Source of the DNA: Brevibacillus daliensis | GTDB taxonomy: Bacteria; Bacillota; Bacilli; Brevibacillales; Brevibacillaceae | Length of the DNA stretch: 64,000 nucleotides | NCBI RefSeq assembly: GCF_021245735.1 | Contig: NZ_JAJISB010000020.1 | Location: forward strand, 62,001-126,000 | Reading direction: 5' to 3' | Part shown: in pieces, positions 18,031-26,426 of the stretch | Position numbering within the stretch: position 1 is the stretch's first letter | Layout: the number at the start of each line of letters is the position of its first letter | Made by a program: the position numbers and the translations under genes | Notes under the pieces: generated by a model | Seen by the model: only the letters and a program-made list of their open reading frames with translations | Database searches by the model: none | What the model was told of the DNA's origin: nothing

Positions 18031-18073
18031 CAGGGGGAGCGGCATGTTTAGTATGCCGCTTCTCCTCTGTTTT
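18031..18073 (+). terminator. Hairpin between murA and divIB
   Basis: AGCGGCAT at 18038-18045 pairs with ATGCCGCT at 18053-18060, extended by imperfectly paired GGGGGAG and CTCCTCTG, followed by TTTTA. A weak or partial terminator inside the cluster is likely. Confidence 0.5.
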
Positions 18074-18106
18074 ACGGATTAGTAGTTGAAATGGAGGAAG
18101 TAATAA

Positions 18107-19078
18107 ATGACCAGGTATGCCGATGAACGCATCCCACTGGTAAAAAATACGACGCCCCGGAAAAAAAGAGCGAAGAAAAGACTGGTAACACTTCTCATCC
18201 TGTTTTTTATCATTGTTTTGAGCGTAGTGTTTTTTCGATCTCCATACAGTAAAGTATCCGAGATTCAGGTTTACGGAAATATGCTTTACACGAAAGAGCA
18301 AATTTTAGCAGCAGCTAACGTAACCGTTGGTATGCAGTTTATTAATGTTTGGAACAGCGATGTGAAAGAAGGAATTGGTACGTTAAAGGGTATCAAGGAA
18401 GTAACGATTTCTCGAGATTTTCCCGGGGTTATTCGCTTGAATATACAGGAATATCGACGTGTAGCTCTCTATGTAAACGGACAAAAACCTACATACTTGT
18501 TGGAAAATGGTAGCTTGCTGGAACCGCCAGCACAGGCGGTTTTATTGGACAGGCCTGTCATCCAATTGTGGTCAAAAGATAATGAGAAAACACTCGTTAG
18601 TCTTGCAGAAGCACTTGCTTCCATGCCTTCAGGTATCTTGTATGAAGTCTCAGATATTTCTCTTACCCCCACTAAATTTGATGATGAGCGGCTCACTCTA
18701 CACATGAGAGATGGGAATGAAGTACGTACGAATCTTACTCACCTTAAAAAGAAACTCCCATGGTATCCCGCAATTGTTCAGGAAGTTCCTAAGGAAAAAA
18801 ATGGAGTTGTTCATTTGTTTGAGGTAAGCTGGTTTGAGGATTATGAAACGTATAAGAAAAATTCACTACCAGCTACTAATAATCAATCGACCTCTCCCAC
18901 CAATCAGGAAGGTACTGGAACCAACGATAGCGATGCTTCTACACAAAATCCAGATACGGAATCCTCTAGCCAAACGCAAGGTGAGGCGGGCCAAACAGGA
19001 GCGTCTGGTCAAGCTGATCAAGGTAACCAGAATTCAGGACAATCCCAATCTCCAACTGATGAGAACAATCCGAACTAA
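18107..19078 (+). CDS. divIB: Cell division protein DivIB (FtsQ-type)
   Basis: DivIB is a bitopic divisome protein that stabilises FtsL and DivIC. The 323-residue protein has a basic cytoplasmic segment (TPRKKRAKKR), one membrane span (about 26-45), and a POTRA domain starting YSKVSEIQVYGNMLYTKEQIL followed by the FtsQ beta domain (about 115-245). The last 65 or so residues are a low-complexity Ser/Thr/Gln/Gly/Asn tail outside the membrane. ATG 18107 follows ATGGAGGAAG. Position between murA and the DUF881 pair supports the call. Confidence 0.92.
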   Translation: MTRYADERIPLVKNTTPRKKRAKKRLVTLLILFFIIVLSVVFFRSPYSKVSEIQVYGNMLYTKEQILAAANVTVGMQFINVWNSDVKEGIGTLKGIKEVTISRDFPGVIRLNIQEYRRVALYVNGQKPTYLLENGSLLEPPAQAVLLDRPVIQLWSKDNEKTLVSLAEALASMPSGILYEVSDISLTPTKFDDERLTLHMRDGNEVRTNLTHLKKKLPWYPAIVQEVPKEKNGVVHLFEVSWFEDYETYKKNSLPATNNQSTSPTNQEGTGTNDSDASTQNPDTESSSQTQGEAGQTGASGQADQGNQNSGQSQSPTDENNPN

Positions 19079-19180
19079 TCGAATTTGTAAGGATTGGTTT
19101 TACTGTCATGAACATTGGCTGGCAACCATTTCAAAAAAACTACCGTCTACTATTGCTAGGGGACGAAAGGTGACTATAAC

Positions 19181-19891
19181 ATGCAAATACGTAAATTTCA
19201 TGTCTATTTGACATTAGTTATGTTTAGTACCGGCTTTTTGATGGCCAGTTCCATAGAATTGACGCAATCAACCAAAAAAAGCAGGGAAAATGAAAACGAA
19301 CTTCAGCAAGAAATGAGTTTGAATGAACGTATCATAGCTGAACGTGAAAAAAATCGTAGCCTGGAGATTCAATCTCTCGACAGGCAACGAGATATCTCAA
19401 AAATTGAGGAAGAATTAGCCAAGCATGAGACAGATGCCGCTGGACTTCTTGCGAATCTGGAAGAGGCACGAATGCTTGCTGGCACCGTTCCGGCAGAAGG
19501 AGCTGGAATCGTAGTGACCCTACGTGATAACCCTAGTTCGAATAGTCAAAACGTCATACAAAACATTGTTCATGAACAAGATATTTGGCGCGTAGTAAAT
19601 GAGTTGTACGCTGCCGGTGCAGAAGGTGTCAGTGTAAATGATCAAAGACTGGTTACCAGCTCATCTATCAGATGCGTAGGTCCTACCGTGATTGTTAATG
19701 GCGTAAAATCAGCTGCACCGTTTGTCATAAAAGCTGTAGGTGACCCTGATACATTGGAAGCTGCTCTACATCTTCCAGGTGGGGTCGTGGATGTTTTTGA
19801 TGGTTTTATCAAGATTGAATCTGGCAAGAAAGAAAACATTCAACTGCCGGCTTTTCTTGGTGATGCAAAAGTTGGCAAATCTGTATCCTGA
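19181..19891 (+). CDS. ylxW: DUF881 family protein YlxW
   Basis: This 236-residue protein has an N-terminal membrane anchor (about 8-25), a coiled coil (about 30-85, rich in Glu, Arg and Lys) and a C-terminal DUF881 domain beginning near GTVPAEGAGIVVTLRDN. The two pairs of motifs VNELYAAGAEGVSVNDQRL and SSSIRCVGPTVIVNG are typical. The role of the family is unknown; members lie between divIB and ftsA in many spore formers. A second member follows at once. ATG 19181 is the only plausible start, after GGGGACGAAAGG at a longer than usual spacing. Confidence 0.88.
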   Translation: MQIRKFHVYLTLVMFSTGFLMASSIELTQSTKKSRENENELQQEMSLNERIIAEREKNRSLEIQSLDRQRDISKIEEELAKHETDAAGLLANLEEARMLAGTVPAEGAGIVVTLRDNPSSNSQNVIQNIVHEQDIWRVVNELYAAGAEGVSVNDQRLVTSSSIRCVGPTVIVNGVKSAAPFVIKAVGDPDTLEAALHLPGGVVDVFDGFIKIESGKKENIQLPAFLGDAKVGKSVS

Positions 19892-19905
19892 AACAGGTGA
19901 TATTG

Positions 19906-20646
19906 ATGGGACAAAACCGCAAAATAACGTTTATCTTGACTACTATAAGTGCTATTATAGGTGTGATGCTCGCTGTACAATTACAGAGTAATTTGCATCC
20001 TCTGCAATCGGAATCCAGAAGTATTACGGAGCTTAGAAAAGTTTTATTGCAAGAACAGGAAAAAAGTAAGGTGCTTTTAGCCGATATATCTAAACAGGAG
20101 CAACTTTTGTCCCAATATCAAGAATCTCTTGATTCAGTTGATAGCATCGGTGTTATGAAAGAAGAGTTAAGCCGTGCGCAAAAGCAGGCGGGGCTGGCAT
20201 CTGTTTCAGGAAAAGGGATTATTATCCAAATAGAGCAAGATCCAATATTGAATGAACAGTGGGATGCGGAAAACTTGCCCTTACCAGACCCTTCTAATTT
20301 AGTACTAGATGTAGACTTGCGCTGGCTAACGAACGAATTATTAGCCAATGGGGCACAAGTTCTCTCCATAAACAATAATCGCTTGTTATCAAATAGCTCG
20401 ATACGTAATGTGGGAGAAAAGATCCAAGTGGACACCAAGACGATCCGTATGCCATATGAAATCAAAGCATTAGGTAATCCGGATACTTTGATTAGTAGTA
20501 TGAAACTGGAGGGTCTCGAGGAGTTTTTCAGGTCCGTTAACATGAAGGTCACAATAGAAGAGAGAGAGAATCTGGTGATACCTGCTTTCAACGGAACCAA
20601 GCACATTCAACACATGAAGCCAATTAAGGCTAAAGGAGATTCTTAA
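19906..20646 (+). CDS. ylxX: DUF881 family protein YlxX
   Basis: This is the second DUF881 protein, 246 residues, with an N-terminal membrane anchor (about 7-25), a coiled coil (about 35-75) and the DUF881 domain with GKGIIIQIEQD, TNELLANGAQVLSINNNRL and SNSSIRNVGEKIQVD. It shares the whole domain plan with the gene before it, so the pair probably came from a tandem duplication. I chose ATG 19906, which AGGTGA at 19895-19900 precedes; GTG 19897 lacks a ribosome-binding site. Function is unknown. Confidence 0.87.
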   Translation: MGQNRKITFILTTISAIIGVMLAVQLQSNLHPLQSESRSITELRKVLLQEQEKSKVLLADISKQEQLLSQYQESLDSVDSIGVMKEELSRAQKQAGLASVSGKGIIIQIEQDPILNEQWDAENLPLPDPSNLVLDVDLRWLTNELLANGAQVLSINNNRLLSNSSIRNVGEKIQVDTKTIRMPYEIKALGNPDTLISSMKLEGLEEFFRSVNMKVTIEERENLVIPAFNGTKHIQHMKPIKAKGDS

Positions 20647-20647
20647 T

Positions 20648-20998
20648 ATGTGGTTGCCCATTGTTGGATTGATTGCGGGGGTTGTTTTTGGGTTCTACTT
20701 AAATATTAACGTACCGCAGGAATATAGTAGTTACCTCTCCATAGCACTATTGGCTGGTCTTGATACCATATTTGGTGGCATACGTTCGCATTTGGAACGA
20801 GTGTTTAACGTGCGAGTATTTATATCTGGCTTTTTTTTCAATACGCTATTTGCTGCTGGACTAGCCTTTTTAGGAGCATTTCTGGGTATAGACTTGTACC
20901 TGGCAGCGATTGTAGCCTTCGGTGTGCGCCTTTTTAACAATCTGGCGATTATCCGAAGAATTCTATTAGCAAACTGGTTAAATAAGCGAGATGTCTAA
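20648..20998 (+). CDS. sbp: Small basic protein Sbp (DUF1290)
   Basis: This 116-residue membrane protein has three predicted membrane segments (about 2-19, 26-42 and 58-90) and ends with the basic RRILLANWLNKRDV. It matches the DUF1290 small basic protein found just upstream of ftsA in Bacillales. Function is unknown. ATG 20648 lies one base after the ylxX stop codon, with AAAGGAG inside the end of that gene, so the two are co-translated. Confidence 0.92.
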   Translation: MWLPIVGLIAGVVFGFYLNINVPQEYSSYLSIALLAGLDTIFGGIRSHLERVFNVRVFISGFFFNTLFAAGLAFLGAFLGIDLYLAAIVAFGVRLFNNLAIIRRILLANWLNKRDV

Positions 20999-21028
20999 CA
21001 TTTTCATAAAAAAGATTGAAAGAAAAAA

Positions 21029-21053
21029 AGGGAATGGTTATCTAGTGTGGAAT
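21029..21053 (+). promoter_or_regulatory. Candidate sigma-H promoter of ftsA-ftsZ
   Basis: AGGGAAT at 21029-21035 and GGAAT at 21049-21053 are 13 bp apart, one mismatch from the sigma-H consensus (AGGAWWT, 12-14 bp, RGAAT). In B. subtilis the ftsAZ operon has a sigma-H promoter that raises FtsZ for polar division at the onset of sporulation, so position and motif agree. Confidence 0.5.
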
Positions 21054-21115
21054 AGATTATGCAGATGTTATCACGTATACAAAGTACAAGTTGAACTAGG
21101 GGAGGTGTCACAGGT

Positions 21116-22375
21116 TTGGTAACTAGTCAAACTGATCTTATCGTCAGCATCGATATCGGAACCTCAAAGGTGCGGGTTATGATTGGAGAAGTCAACAATG
21201 GCACAATTAACATTATTGGAGTTGGACAATCGCACTCTGAAGGTATTACGAAGGGCACTATCGTAGATATCGACCAAACCGTGCATGCAATCCGTGAAGC
21301 AGTTGATCATGCAGAACGTATGGTAGGAGTAACAATTGAAGATGTGTATGTCGGAATATCTGGCACTCATATAGAATTATTCGAAACGCAAGGCGTGGTA
21401 GCAGTCTCCAGTGAGGATAGAGAGATTCGTGAAGAAGACATTGATCGCGTAATCCAGGCTGCTAAAGTCGTTGCACTACCGCCAGATCGTGAAATTATCG
21501 ATGTTGTTCCGACTGAATTTGTCGTTGACGGTTTAGGAAAGATAAAAGATCCACGTGGAATGATTGGTGTCCGTCTAGAAATGGAAGGAACAATCGTGAC
21601 AGGATCTAAAACTGTGATTCACAACGTAGTCCGTTGTGCGCAGCGAGCCGATCTGAATGTTGCTGGTATCTTTCTGCAACCATTGGCTGCAAGTTCTGTT
21701 GCCTTGTCCAAGGATGATAAGAATTTAGGTGTTGTTCTTGTAGATATTGGTGCTGGTTCTACAACCATTGCTGTTTTCGAGCAAAATCAATTGATTGCTA
21801 CCTCCACTCTAGCTATTGGTGGAGACCATATTACGAATGACATTGCACTTGGATTGCGCACACAGACAGAAGTAGCTGAAAAAATGAAGCGTAAACATGG
21901 TTGCGCTTTAATCGACGAGGCATCTGAAGAAGAAAAGTTTAAAGTTAGCCGCATCGGTAGTGAAGTGGAGAAACAATTCACTCAAGTTGATCTTGCCACT
22001 ATTATCGAACCAAGGGCAGCCGAAATTTTTAACTTGATTGATGACGAAGTATATCGACTTGGATTTGAAAATGAGATTGCCGGGGGATTTGTTTTAACTG
22101 GGGGCACCGTTTCCATGCCAGGTATGCTAGAGTTAGCAAAAGAAGAATTGGCTGCTCCTGTTAGGATCGCCATTCCTGATTATATTGGAGTTCGCGATCC
22201 GGGATATACAATAGGCGTCGGACTTATTCAATATGCGTCCCTGATGAATGATTACCGAGCAAAAAAACCTGTTGCTGCTAAGACGGTTAGTCGACCTGCT
22301 CAATTAGCTCCGAAAAAGGAGAAATCAGGTAACCTTGTAGAAAAAATGAAGAACTGGTTTAGTGAATTTATCTAG
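21116..22375 (+). CDS. ftsA: Cell division protein FtsA
   Basis: FtsA is an actin-like ATPase that tethers FtsZ to the membrane and recruits the divisome. The 419-residue protein shows the phosphate-1 motif VSIDIGTSKVRVMIG (about 10-24), VYVGISGTHIELF in the 1C domain, LVDIGAGSTTIAVF (phosphate 2), and AGGFVLTGGTVSMPG. It ends in the amphipathic membrane-targeting helix LVEKMKNWFSEFI. The start is TTG 21116, with AGGGGAGGTG 8 nt upstream. Confidence 0.97.
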   Translation: MVTSQTDLIVSIDIGTSKVRVMIGEVNNGTINIIGVGQSHSEGITKGTIVDIDQTVHAIREAVDHAERMVGVTIEDVYVGISGTHIELFETQGVVAVSSEDREIREEDIDRVIQAAKVVALPPDREIIDVVPTEFVVDGLGKIKDPRGMIGVRLEMEGTIVTGSKTVIHNVVRCAQRADLNVAGIFLQPLAASSVALSKDDKNLGVVLVDIGAGSTTIAVFEQNQLIATSTLAIGGDHITNDIALGLRTQTEVAEKMKRKHGCALIDEASEEEKFKVSRIGSEVEKQFTQVDLATIIEPRAAEIFNLIDDEVYRLGFENEIAGGFVLTGGTVSMPGMLELAKEELAAPVRIAIPDYIGVRDPGYTIGVGLIQYASLMNDYRAKKPVAAKTVSRPAQLAPKKEKSGNLVEKMKNWFSEFI

Positions 22376-22476
22376 TGAACCGAACAAATAGAGATAATGT
22401 TCGATTGCCCCGTCAGCCTGCAACGATAGGTCTAGACAAAAGGGAAAAGCGTGAATGAATGAGGAGGAACTTTCAG

Positions 22477-23643
22477 ATGCTCGAATTTGACTTGGATATG
22501 GAACAATTAGCGCAAATAAAAGTAATTGGTTGTGGCGGAGGCGGTAGCAATGCTGTTAACCGCATGATCGCTGGCGGGGTGCAGGGCGTCGAGTTTATTA
22601 CTGTAAATACGGATGTGCAGGCACTTCACCTTTCAAGTGCACCAATTAAACTACAAATCGGAGAAAAATTAACTCGTGGTCTTGGAGCTGGTGCTAATCC
22701 TGATGTAGGAAAAAAAGCAGCGGAAGAGAGCCGCGAGATGATTGAAAACGCTCTTCGTGGTGCAGATATGGTATTTGTAACTGCGGGTATGGGCGGTGGT
22801 ACCGGTACAGGTGCTGCTCCTGTTATTGCTGAAATTGCGAAAGAGATCGGTGCTTTAACCGTTGGGGTAGTAACAAGACCTTTCTCATTTGAAGGAAGAA
22901 AACGTTCCACTCAAGCGGATGCAGGGATTGCTGCATTGAAAGAAAAGGTAGATACATTGATTGTGATACCTAATGATCGACTATTGGAAATTGTAGACAA
23001 AAACACACCTATGCTAGAAGCGTTCCGCACAGCGGATAACGTACTTAGCCAAGGTGTTCAAGGTATCTCTGATCTAATCGCTACGCCTGGTCTAATTAAC
23101 CTAGATTTTGCAGATGTCAAAACAATTATGACAGAACGCGGTTCTGCTTTGATGGGTATCGGGGTAGCAAGTGGAGAAAATCGTGCAGCAGAAGCAGCAC
23201 GCAAAGCAATCTCCAGTCCACTTTTGGAAACCTCCATCGATGGCGCGCGCGGCGTTCTGATGAATATTACTGGTGGAACTAATTTAAGTCTGTATGAAGT
23301 AAATGAAGCTGCTGATATTGTTTCATCGGCTGCTGATCCTGAAGTTAATATGATCTTTGGTGCAGTGATTAACGAAGATTTGAAAAACGAAATTCTCGTA
23401 ACGATTATTGCAACCGGTTTTGCAGAAAACCAACGTGGTACGCAGCAAGCTGCTCGCCATTCTCAAGGGCAAACACAAGCAACACAACAGCCGATGCGTG
23501 GTACCGTTTCTCCACAACAACAGCAGCAACCATCTGCTGCCCCTTCTCGTACACGTGAAGTAGAAGATGACAGAATCAATCTAGGCAATTTAGACAATCT
23601 GGATATTCCAGCATTCTTGCGCAATCGTCGTCGAAAGAAATAA
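22477..23643 (+). CDS. ftsZ: Cell division protein FtsZ
   Basis: FtsZ is the tubulin-like GTPase that forms the division ring. The 388-residue protein starts [27 protein letters not shown]-like, carries the tubulin signature [10 protein letters not shown] (about 105-114), the T7 loop [11 protein letters not shown], a glutamine-rich linker (about 320-355), and the C-terminal peptide [16 protein letters not shown] that binds FtsA, SepF and other partners. ATG 22477 follows GAGGAGGAAC; an in-frame upstream GTG would add six residues not usual in the family. A terminator follows, ending the dcw cluster. Confidence 0.98.
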   Translation: MLEFDLDMEQLAQIKVIGCGGGGSNAVNRMIAGGVQGVEFITVNTDVQALHLSSAPIKLQIGEKLTRGLGAGANPDVGKKAAEESREMIENALRGADMVFVTAGMGGGTGTGAAPVIAEIAKEIGALTVGVVTRPFSFEGRKRSTQADAGIAALKEKVDTLIVIPNDRLLEIVDKNTPMLEAFRTADNVLSQGVQGISDLIATPGLINLDFADVKTIMTERGSALMGIGVASGENRAAEAARKAISSPLLETSIDGARGVLMNITGGTNLSLYEVNEAADIVSSAADPEVNMIFGAVINEDLKNEILVTIIATGFAENQRGTQQAARHSQGQTQATQQPMRGTVSPQQQQQPSAAPSRTREVEDDRINLGNLDNLDIPAFLRNRRRKK

Positions 23644-23664
23644 GAAGTCTACCATATGAAAATG

Positions 23665-23698
23665 AAACCCTTGTCTCTATAGAGGCAAGGTTTTTTTT
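23665..23698 (+). terminator. Intrinsic terminator after ftsZ
   Basis: CCTTGTCTCT and AGAGGCAAGG form a stem with one G-U pair, followed by eight T. It marks the end of the division gene cluster. Confidence 0.9.
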
Positions 23699-23702
23699 GA
23701 CA

Positions 23703-23730
23703 AAATAGGAATTTATAAAAATTCCTATTT
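23703..23730 (+). repeat. Perfect 12-bp inverted repeat after ftsZ terminator
   Basis: AAATAGGAATTT at 23703-23714 and its exact reverse complement at 23719-23730 flank ATAA. It is an AT-rich hairpin or operator-like palindrome only 5 nt after the T tract of the ftsZ terminator. Nearby bases up to the ankyrin gene hold no convincing gene. Confidence 0.75.
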
Positions 23731-23844
23731 GCATAAGTGCAACTAAGGCCTTGGAAAATATGGAAAAAGTTCGTTCGATGGTTTTTAAAGAAATAGCATC
23801 CAATCGTACTCAATACTACGCTGCACTTGCAGATAAGCTAATTT

Positions 23845-23874
23845 TTGTCTGCGAATGCTATGTTAAAATATACT
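23845..23874 (+). promoter_or_regulatory. Candidate sigma-A promoter of the ankyrin gene
   Basis: TTGTCT at 23845-23850 and TATACT at 23869-23874 with an 18-bp spacer, about 100 nt before the ankyrin-repeat gene. No other good candidate is seen in the gap. Confidence 0.4.
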
Positions 23875-23976
23875 TAATAGCTGTTTTTATAAACATGGTG
23901 AAGCGATGCAAGGTACCTCCGTGGCAGAGTTATATTTTAATAGGCTACACATAACTGGGATAGGGGATTTTAACAT

Positions 23977-25029
23977 ATGTTTGATAAGGTACTAATCTCA
24001 GCCTTAAAAAATAGTGGCGTATCTATTTTAGAAGAGTATAAGGAAAATGGTTGGGACATTAATAAAAAAATACTTTGTTATGAAGCAGCCTATACACCAG
24101 ACTTACCGCTTTCTTTTGCTATTGAGAGTAAAGCAACAGGAGCAATTCGTTGGTTGGTGGAGCAAGACGCAAATCTAAATGACAAAGATTCTCCAGCGAT
24201 TGTAGGGGCAGTACAACATCTCGATGAAGCAGATATCAGGTATTTAGTTCAACACGGTGCAAAAGTTCATTTACAAGATAGGGTAAAGAAAAATGCCTAT
24301 GGAGCCGCCGTTTATAGTAAACAATTCGAAAAATTAACACTGGTACAATCACTTGGATTATCTGTTGAAAAATATGGAGGAGAGGCATTTAGAAAGGTTG
24401 TAGGAAATTTCAATAAAAAAGCAATCGATTTCTTTATTGAAAATAAGGTGGATATTAATTATAACAAGCCAGATATGGTTTATCCGTGGGGACCAACACC
24501 GCTTGAAGTAGCAATTAGATATATTGGTTCGTTAGATTTAGTGAAGTATTTGATTGAACAAGGTGCTGATTTTATGAAGCCCAATAAAGAAGGTGCGCGT
24601 CCGTATATTGTAGCGGTTATCGAGCAGAAAGAGGAAATAGCAGCTTATTTAAAGGCGCTAGAGCCACAGGAGTATCATGATCAGGAAAATAAACGATATG
24701 AATTAAGAAATGCAAATATGTCTGAAGAGATGATTGCCTTTCTTCAAAGTGATCAATTAAAAATTGAATTTCCAGAAAATGATTTATGTATATCGTATAT
24801 AGAATTCTTACCAGCTATGAATACTTTTTGGTATCAAATTAGGCGGAGTAAGTTTATTCAAATAAGTAAAGTTATTGATAATTATTCATCAATATTAATT
24901 CTTTGGCATCCATCTAAAAAGAAATTGTATTTTTATGATGTAGAACATGCAGAGTTATATGAAATTGGGTCATTCAAACAGTTCATAGTTGAACCTTATA
25001 AAACGATAGATAATTATTTTAATAGTTAG
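23977..25029 (+). CDS. Ankyrin-repeat protein
   Basis: This 350-residue soluble protein has at least four ankyrin-like units between about residues 40 and 230; the clearest are LPLSFAIESKATGAIRWLVE, ADIRYLVQHGAKVHLQD and TPLEVAIRYIGSLDLVKYLIEQGADF. The C-terminal 120 residues (from about NMSEEMIAFLQSDQ) are a different, unassigned domain ending in aromatic-rich beta strands (LILWHPSKKKLYFYDVEH). Ankyrin proteins bind other proteins; in bacterial genomes they are often immunity proteins of polymorphic toxins, which is suggestive here because a SUKH gene follows. No toxin gene is visible. It has the AT-rich base use of an accessory gene. ATG 23977 follows GATAGGGG. Confidence 0.75.
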   Translation: MFDKVLISALKNSGVSILEEYKENGWDINKKILCYEAAYTPDLPLSFAIESKATGAIRWLVEQDANLNDKDSPAIVGAVQHLDEADIRYLVQHGAKVHLQDRVKKNAYGAAVYSKQFEKLTLVQSLGLSVEKYGGEAFRKVVGNFNKKAIDFFIENKVDINYNKPDMVYPWGPTPLEVAIRYIGSLDLVKYLIEQGADFMKPNKEGARPYIVAVIEQKEEIAAYLKALEPQEYHDQENKRYELRNANMSEEMIAFLQSDQLKIEFPENDLCISYIEFLPAMNTFWYQIRRSKFIQISKVIDNYSSILILWHPSKKKLYFYDVEHAELYEIGSFKQFIVEPYKTIDNYFNS

Positions 25030-25054
25030 AGTATTTTAATAGTTAGAGTATTTT
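25021..25054 (+). repeat. Two tandem copies of a 17-bp unit at the ankyrin stop codon
   Basis: The unit AATAGTTAGAGTATTTT occurs at 25021-25037 and again, identically, at 25038-25054. The stop codon TAG of the ankyrin gene lies in the first copy. It looks like a recent slippage duplication. Confidence 0.8.
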
Positions 25055-25133
25055 AGTAGATGGAAATATATTACGGAGAAAGAGAAACAAAACAACTACG
25101 CAAAATTAATATTTTCTTGGGTGGTGAATAGTA

Positions 25134-25904
25134 ATGGAAAATATCTATAAAGACATTGATATTGTTATTGATAAGATGAAAGCAGCTCTAGAAGCAAGGC
25201 GAGAACAAGATCGCCAATATTCCACCAAGTATCCAATTGATGTAATAACAGAGGCAGAAGAACAAGATATTCTAATCGTTTCTGACAAATGGAGCTTGCC
25301 TGATGAGTACTTGTACTTTTTGAAGCGTTATGTTCCTTTATCTGTTTCTTGGAACACAGATGAATATATAAATCTTGATATTTTTGGCGCAAAAGACTTA
25401 ATACAAGGTCAATGGGGATACAATTATAATCCTGTTACGGATGAAGCAATTACAGATTGGCCCACTGACTATCTTGTCATTGCTTCAGATGAAGGTAATC
25501 CCTATTGTATCGATTTATCAAAAAGGAATACGGTCATTTATACTGCTGAACATGGAACTGGTTCTTGGGATTTTTCTATTGCCTATGATAATCTTGTTGA
25601 GTTTCTTCAAAGTTCCTTATTGCCTTGCACACCCAATGAGTGGGATATATGCGAGTCTGAGCAGTATGATTACTATAAAATATTTATTACAGGTTCGGGA
25701 AGCGATAAAATAAAAACGCTGGTTTTCATTAAAAAAATGTTTGGTTGTGACTATTCACAAGCGAAAAAATATATGGAAACAGTGCCTTTACAAGTGTATA
25801 AAGGCATTGCTTCGGGTGCTACCAAAGTTGAGAGCGAACTGAAAAGAATAGGTACGGATTATGAGATACGTAAAATTACTACAGACGAATTTTTCAAAGG
25901 ATAG
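25134..25904 (+). CDS. SMI1/KNR4 (SUKH) protein with L7/L12-like C-terminal domain
   Basis: The first about 165 of 256 residues fit the SUKH (SMI1/KNR4) fold: ITEAEEQDILIVSDKWSLPDEYLYFLKRY, the YINLDIFGAKDLIQGQWGYN segment, and DYLVIASDEGNPYCIDLS. The last about 75 residues (YKIFITGSGSDKIKTLVFIKK onward, with DYSQAKKYMETVPLQVYKG) resemble the C-terminal domain of ribosomal protein L7/L12. Many SUKH proteins are immunity proteins against polymorphic toxins; the role of the added domain is not known. It follows the ankyrin gene by 104 nt. ATG 25134 is preceded by GGGTGGTGA. The SUKH call is firm, the L7/L12 likeness is read by eye. Confidence 0.75.
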   Translation: MENIYKDIDIVIDKMKAALEARREQDRQYSTKYPIDVITEAEEQDILIVSDKWSLPDEYLYFLKRYVPLSVSWNTDEYINLDIFGAKDLIQGQWGYNYNPVTDEAITDWPTDYLVIASDEGNPYCIDLSKRNTVIYTAEHGTGSWDFSIAYDNLVEFLQSSLLPCTPNEWDICESEQYDYYKIFITGSGSDKIKTLVFIKKMFGCDYSQAKKYMETVPLQVYKGIASGATKVESELKRIGTDYEIRKITTDEFFKG

Positions 25905-25983
25905 AGATGATATTTGTATTGCTACGAGTTATGAGCATGTTACCAAGATAAATATCACAAGAGGTGCATTAATCTAATTGTAA

Positions 25984-26030
25984 AGAGCTGTCCCATAAGT
26001 CATGAAAATTGACAATGGGGCAGCCCTTAC
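25984..26030 (+). terminator. Hairpin after the SUKH gene (terminator-like)
   Basis: GCTGTCCCAT at 25987-25996 pairs with ATGGGGCAGC at 26015-26024 (one G-U pair), with inner GTCA/TGAC, followed by TTACATTTTG. It probably ends the ankyrin-SUKH transcript. The GAGCTGTCCC start also resembles some insertion-sequence ends, but no transposase is present. From 26031 to 26156 I see nothing definite. Confidence 0.5.
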
Positions 26031-26156
26031 ATTTTGTTAAACAAAAAAACCAATTGAATGACTCCGTTTTCATTTCACCTTACCCATGCAGAGGTCGAAA
26101 TAGCTATCACGCGAATCGTTATACCTTTGTATGGGAAAAATTGATTTCTTATAATG

Positions 26157-26362
26157 ACCACTATAGTGGCATGCAGAAGAAGCACATATTTTGTCTGCGA
26201 ATTCGTTAAGGTCCAGTGAGGAAGAGAGGACTCTTTTTGACCCGCACTCTTTGTTGTACAGCTAGGTTGGACCTCAAATAGTTCTGGACAAAAAAAGCTT
26301 CTTCTGCTAACGGATTCAGTGTAACAACAAAATCTACAGCTGGTTTTCTCCACTATAGTAGG
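26157..26362. repeat. Hairpin repeat element, copy A (internally deleted)
   Basis: Imperfect inverted arms GCAGAAGAAGC (26173-26183) and GCTTCTTCTGC (26297-26307), then AAGGTCCA (26208-26215) and TGGACCT (26268-26274), form a long hairpin. A CCACTATAGTGG palindrome stands at the left edge (from 26158) and CCACTATAGTAGG at the right. The same arms recur at 63753-64000, where the central part is longer, so this copy looks internally deleted. There is no coding capacity. It could be a miniature inverted-repeat element. Confidence 0.75.
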
Positions 26363-26426
26363 TCAAATATTAATAATGGTGTAGTTAAAAGTAGCATGCT
26401 ATCTGTCCAAATAACACATACAAGCC

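Noticed and set aside
23751-23954. 67-codon open frame between ftsZ and the ankyrin gene
   Set aside because: No ribosome-binding site, no recognisable domain, and it overlaps the best promoter candidate of the ankyrin gene.
25021-25054. Tandem 17-bp repeat as a CRISPR or iteron array
   Set aside because: Only two copies without spacers and no cas or replication genes near by.
25984-26030. GAGCTGTCCC hairpin as an insertion-sequence end
   Set aside because: No transposase fragment or second end was found; a terminator explains it more simply.
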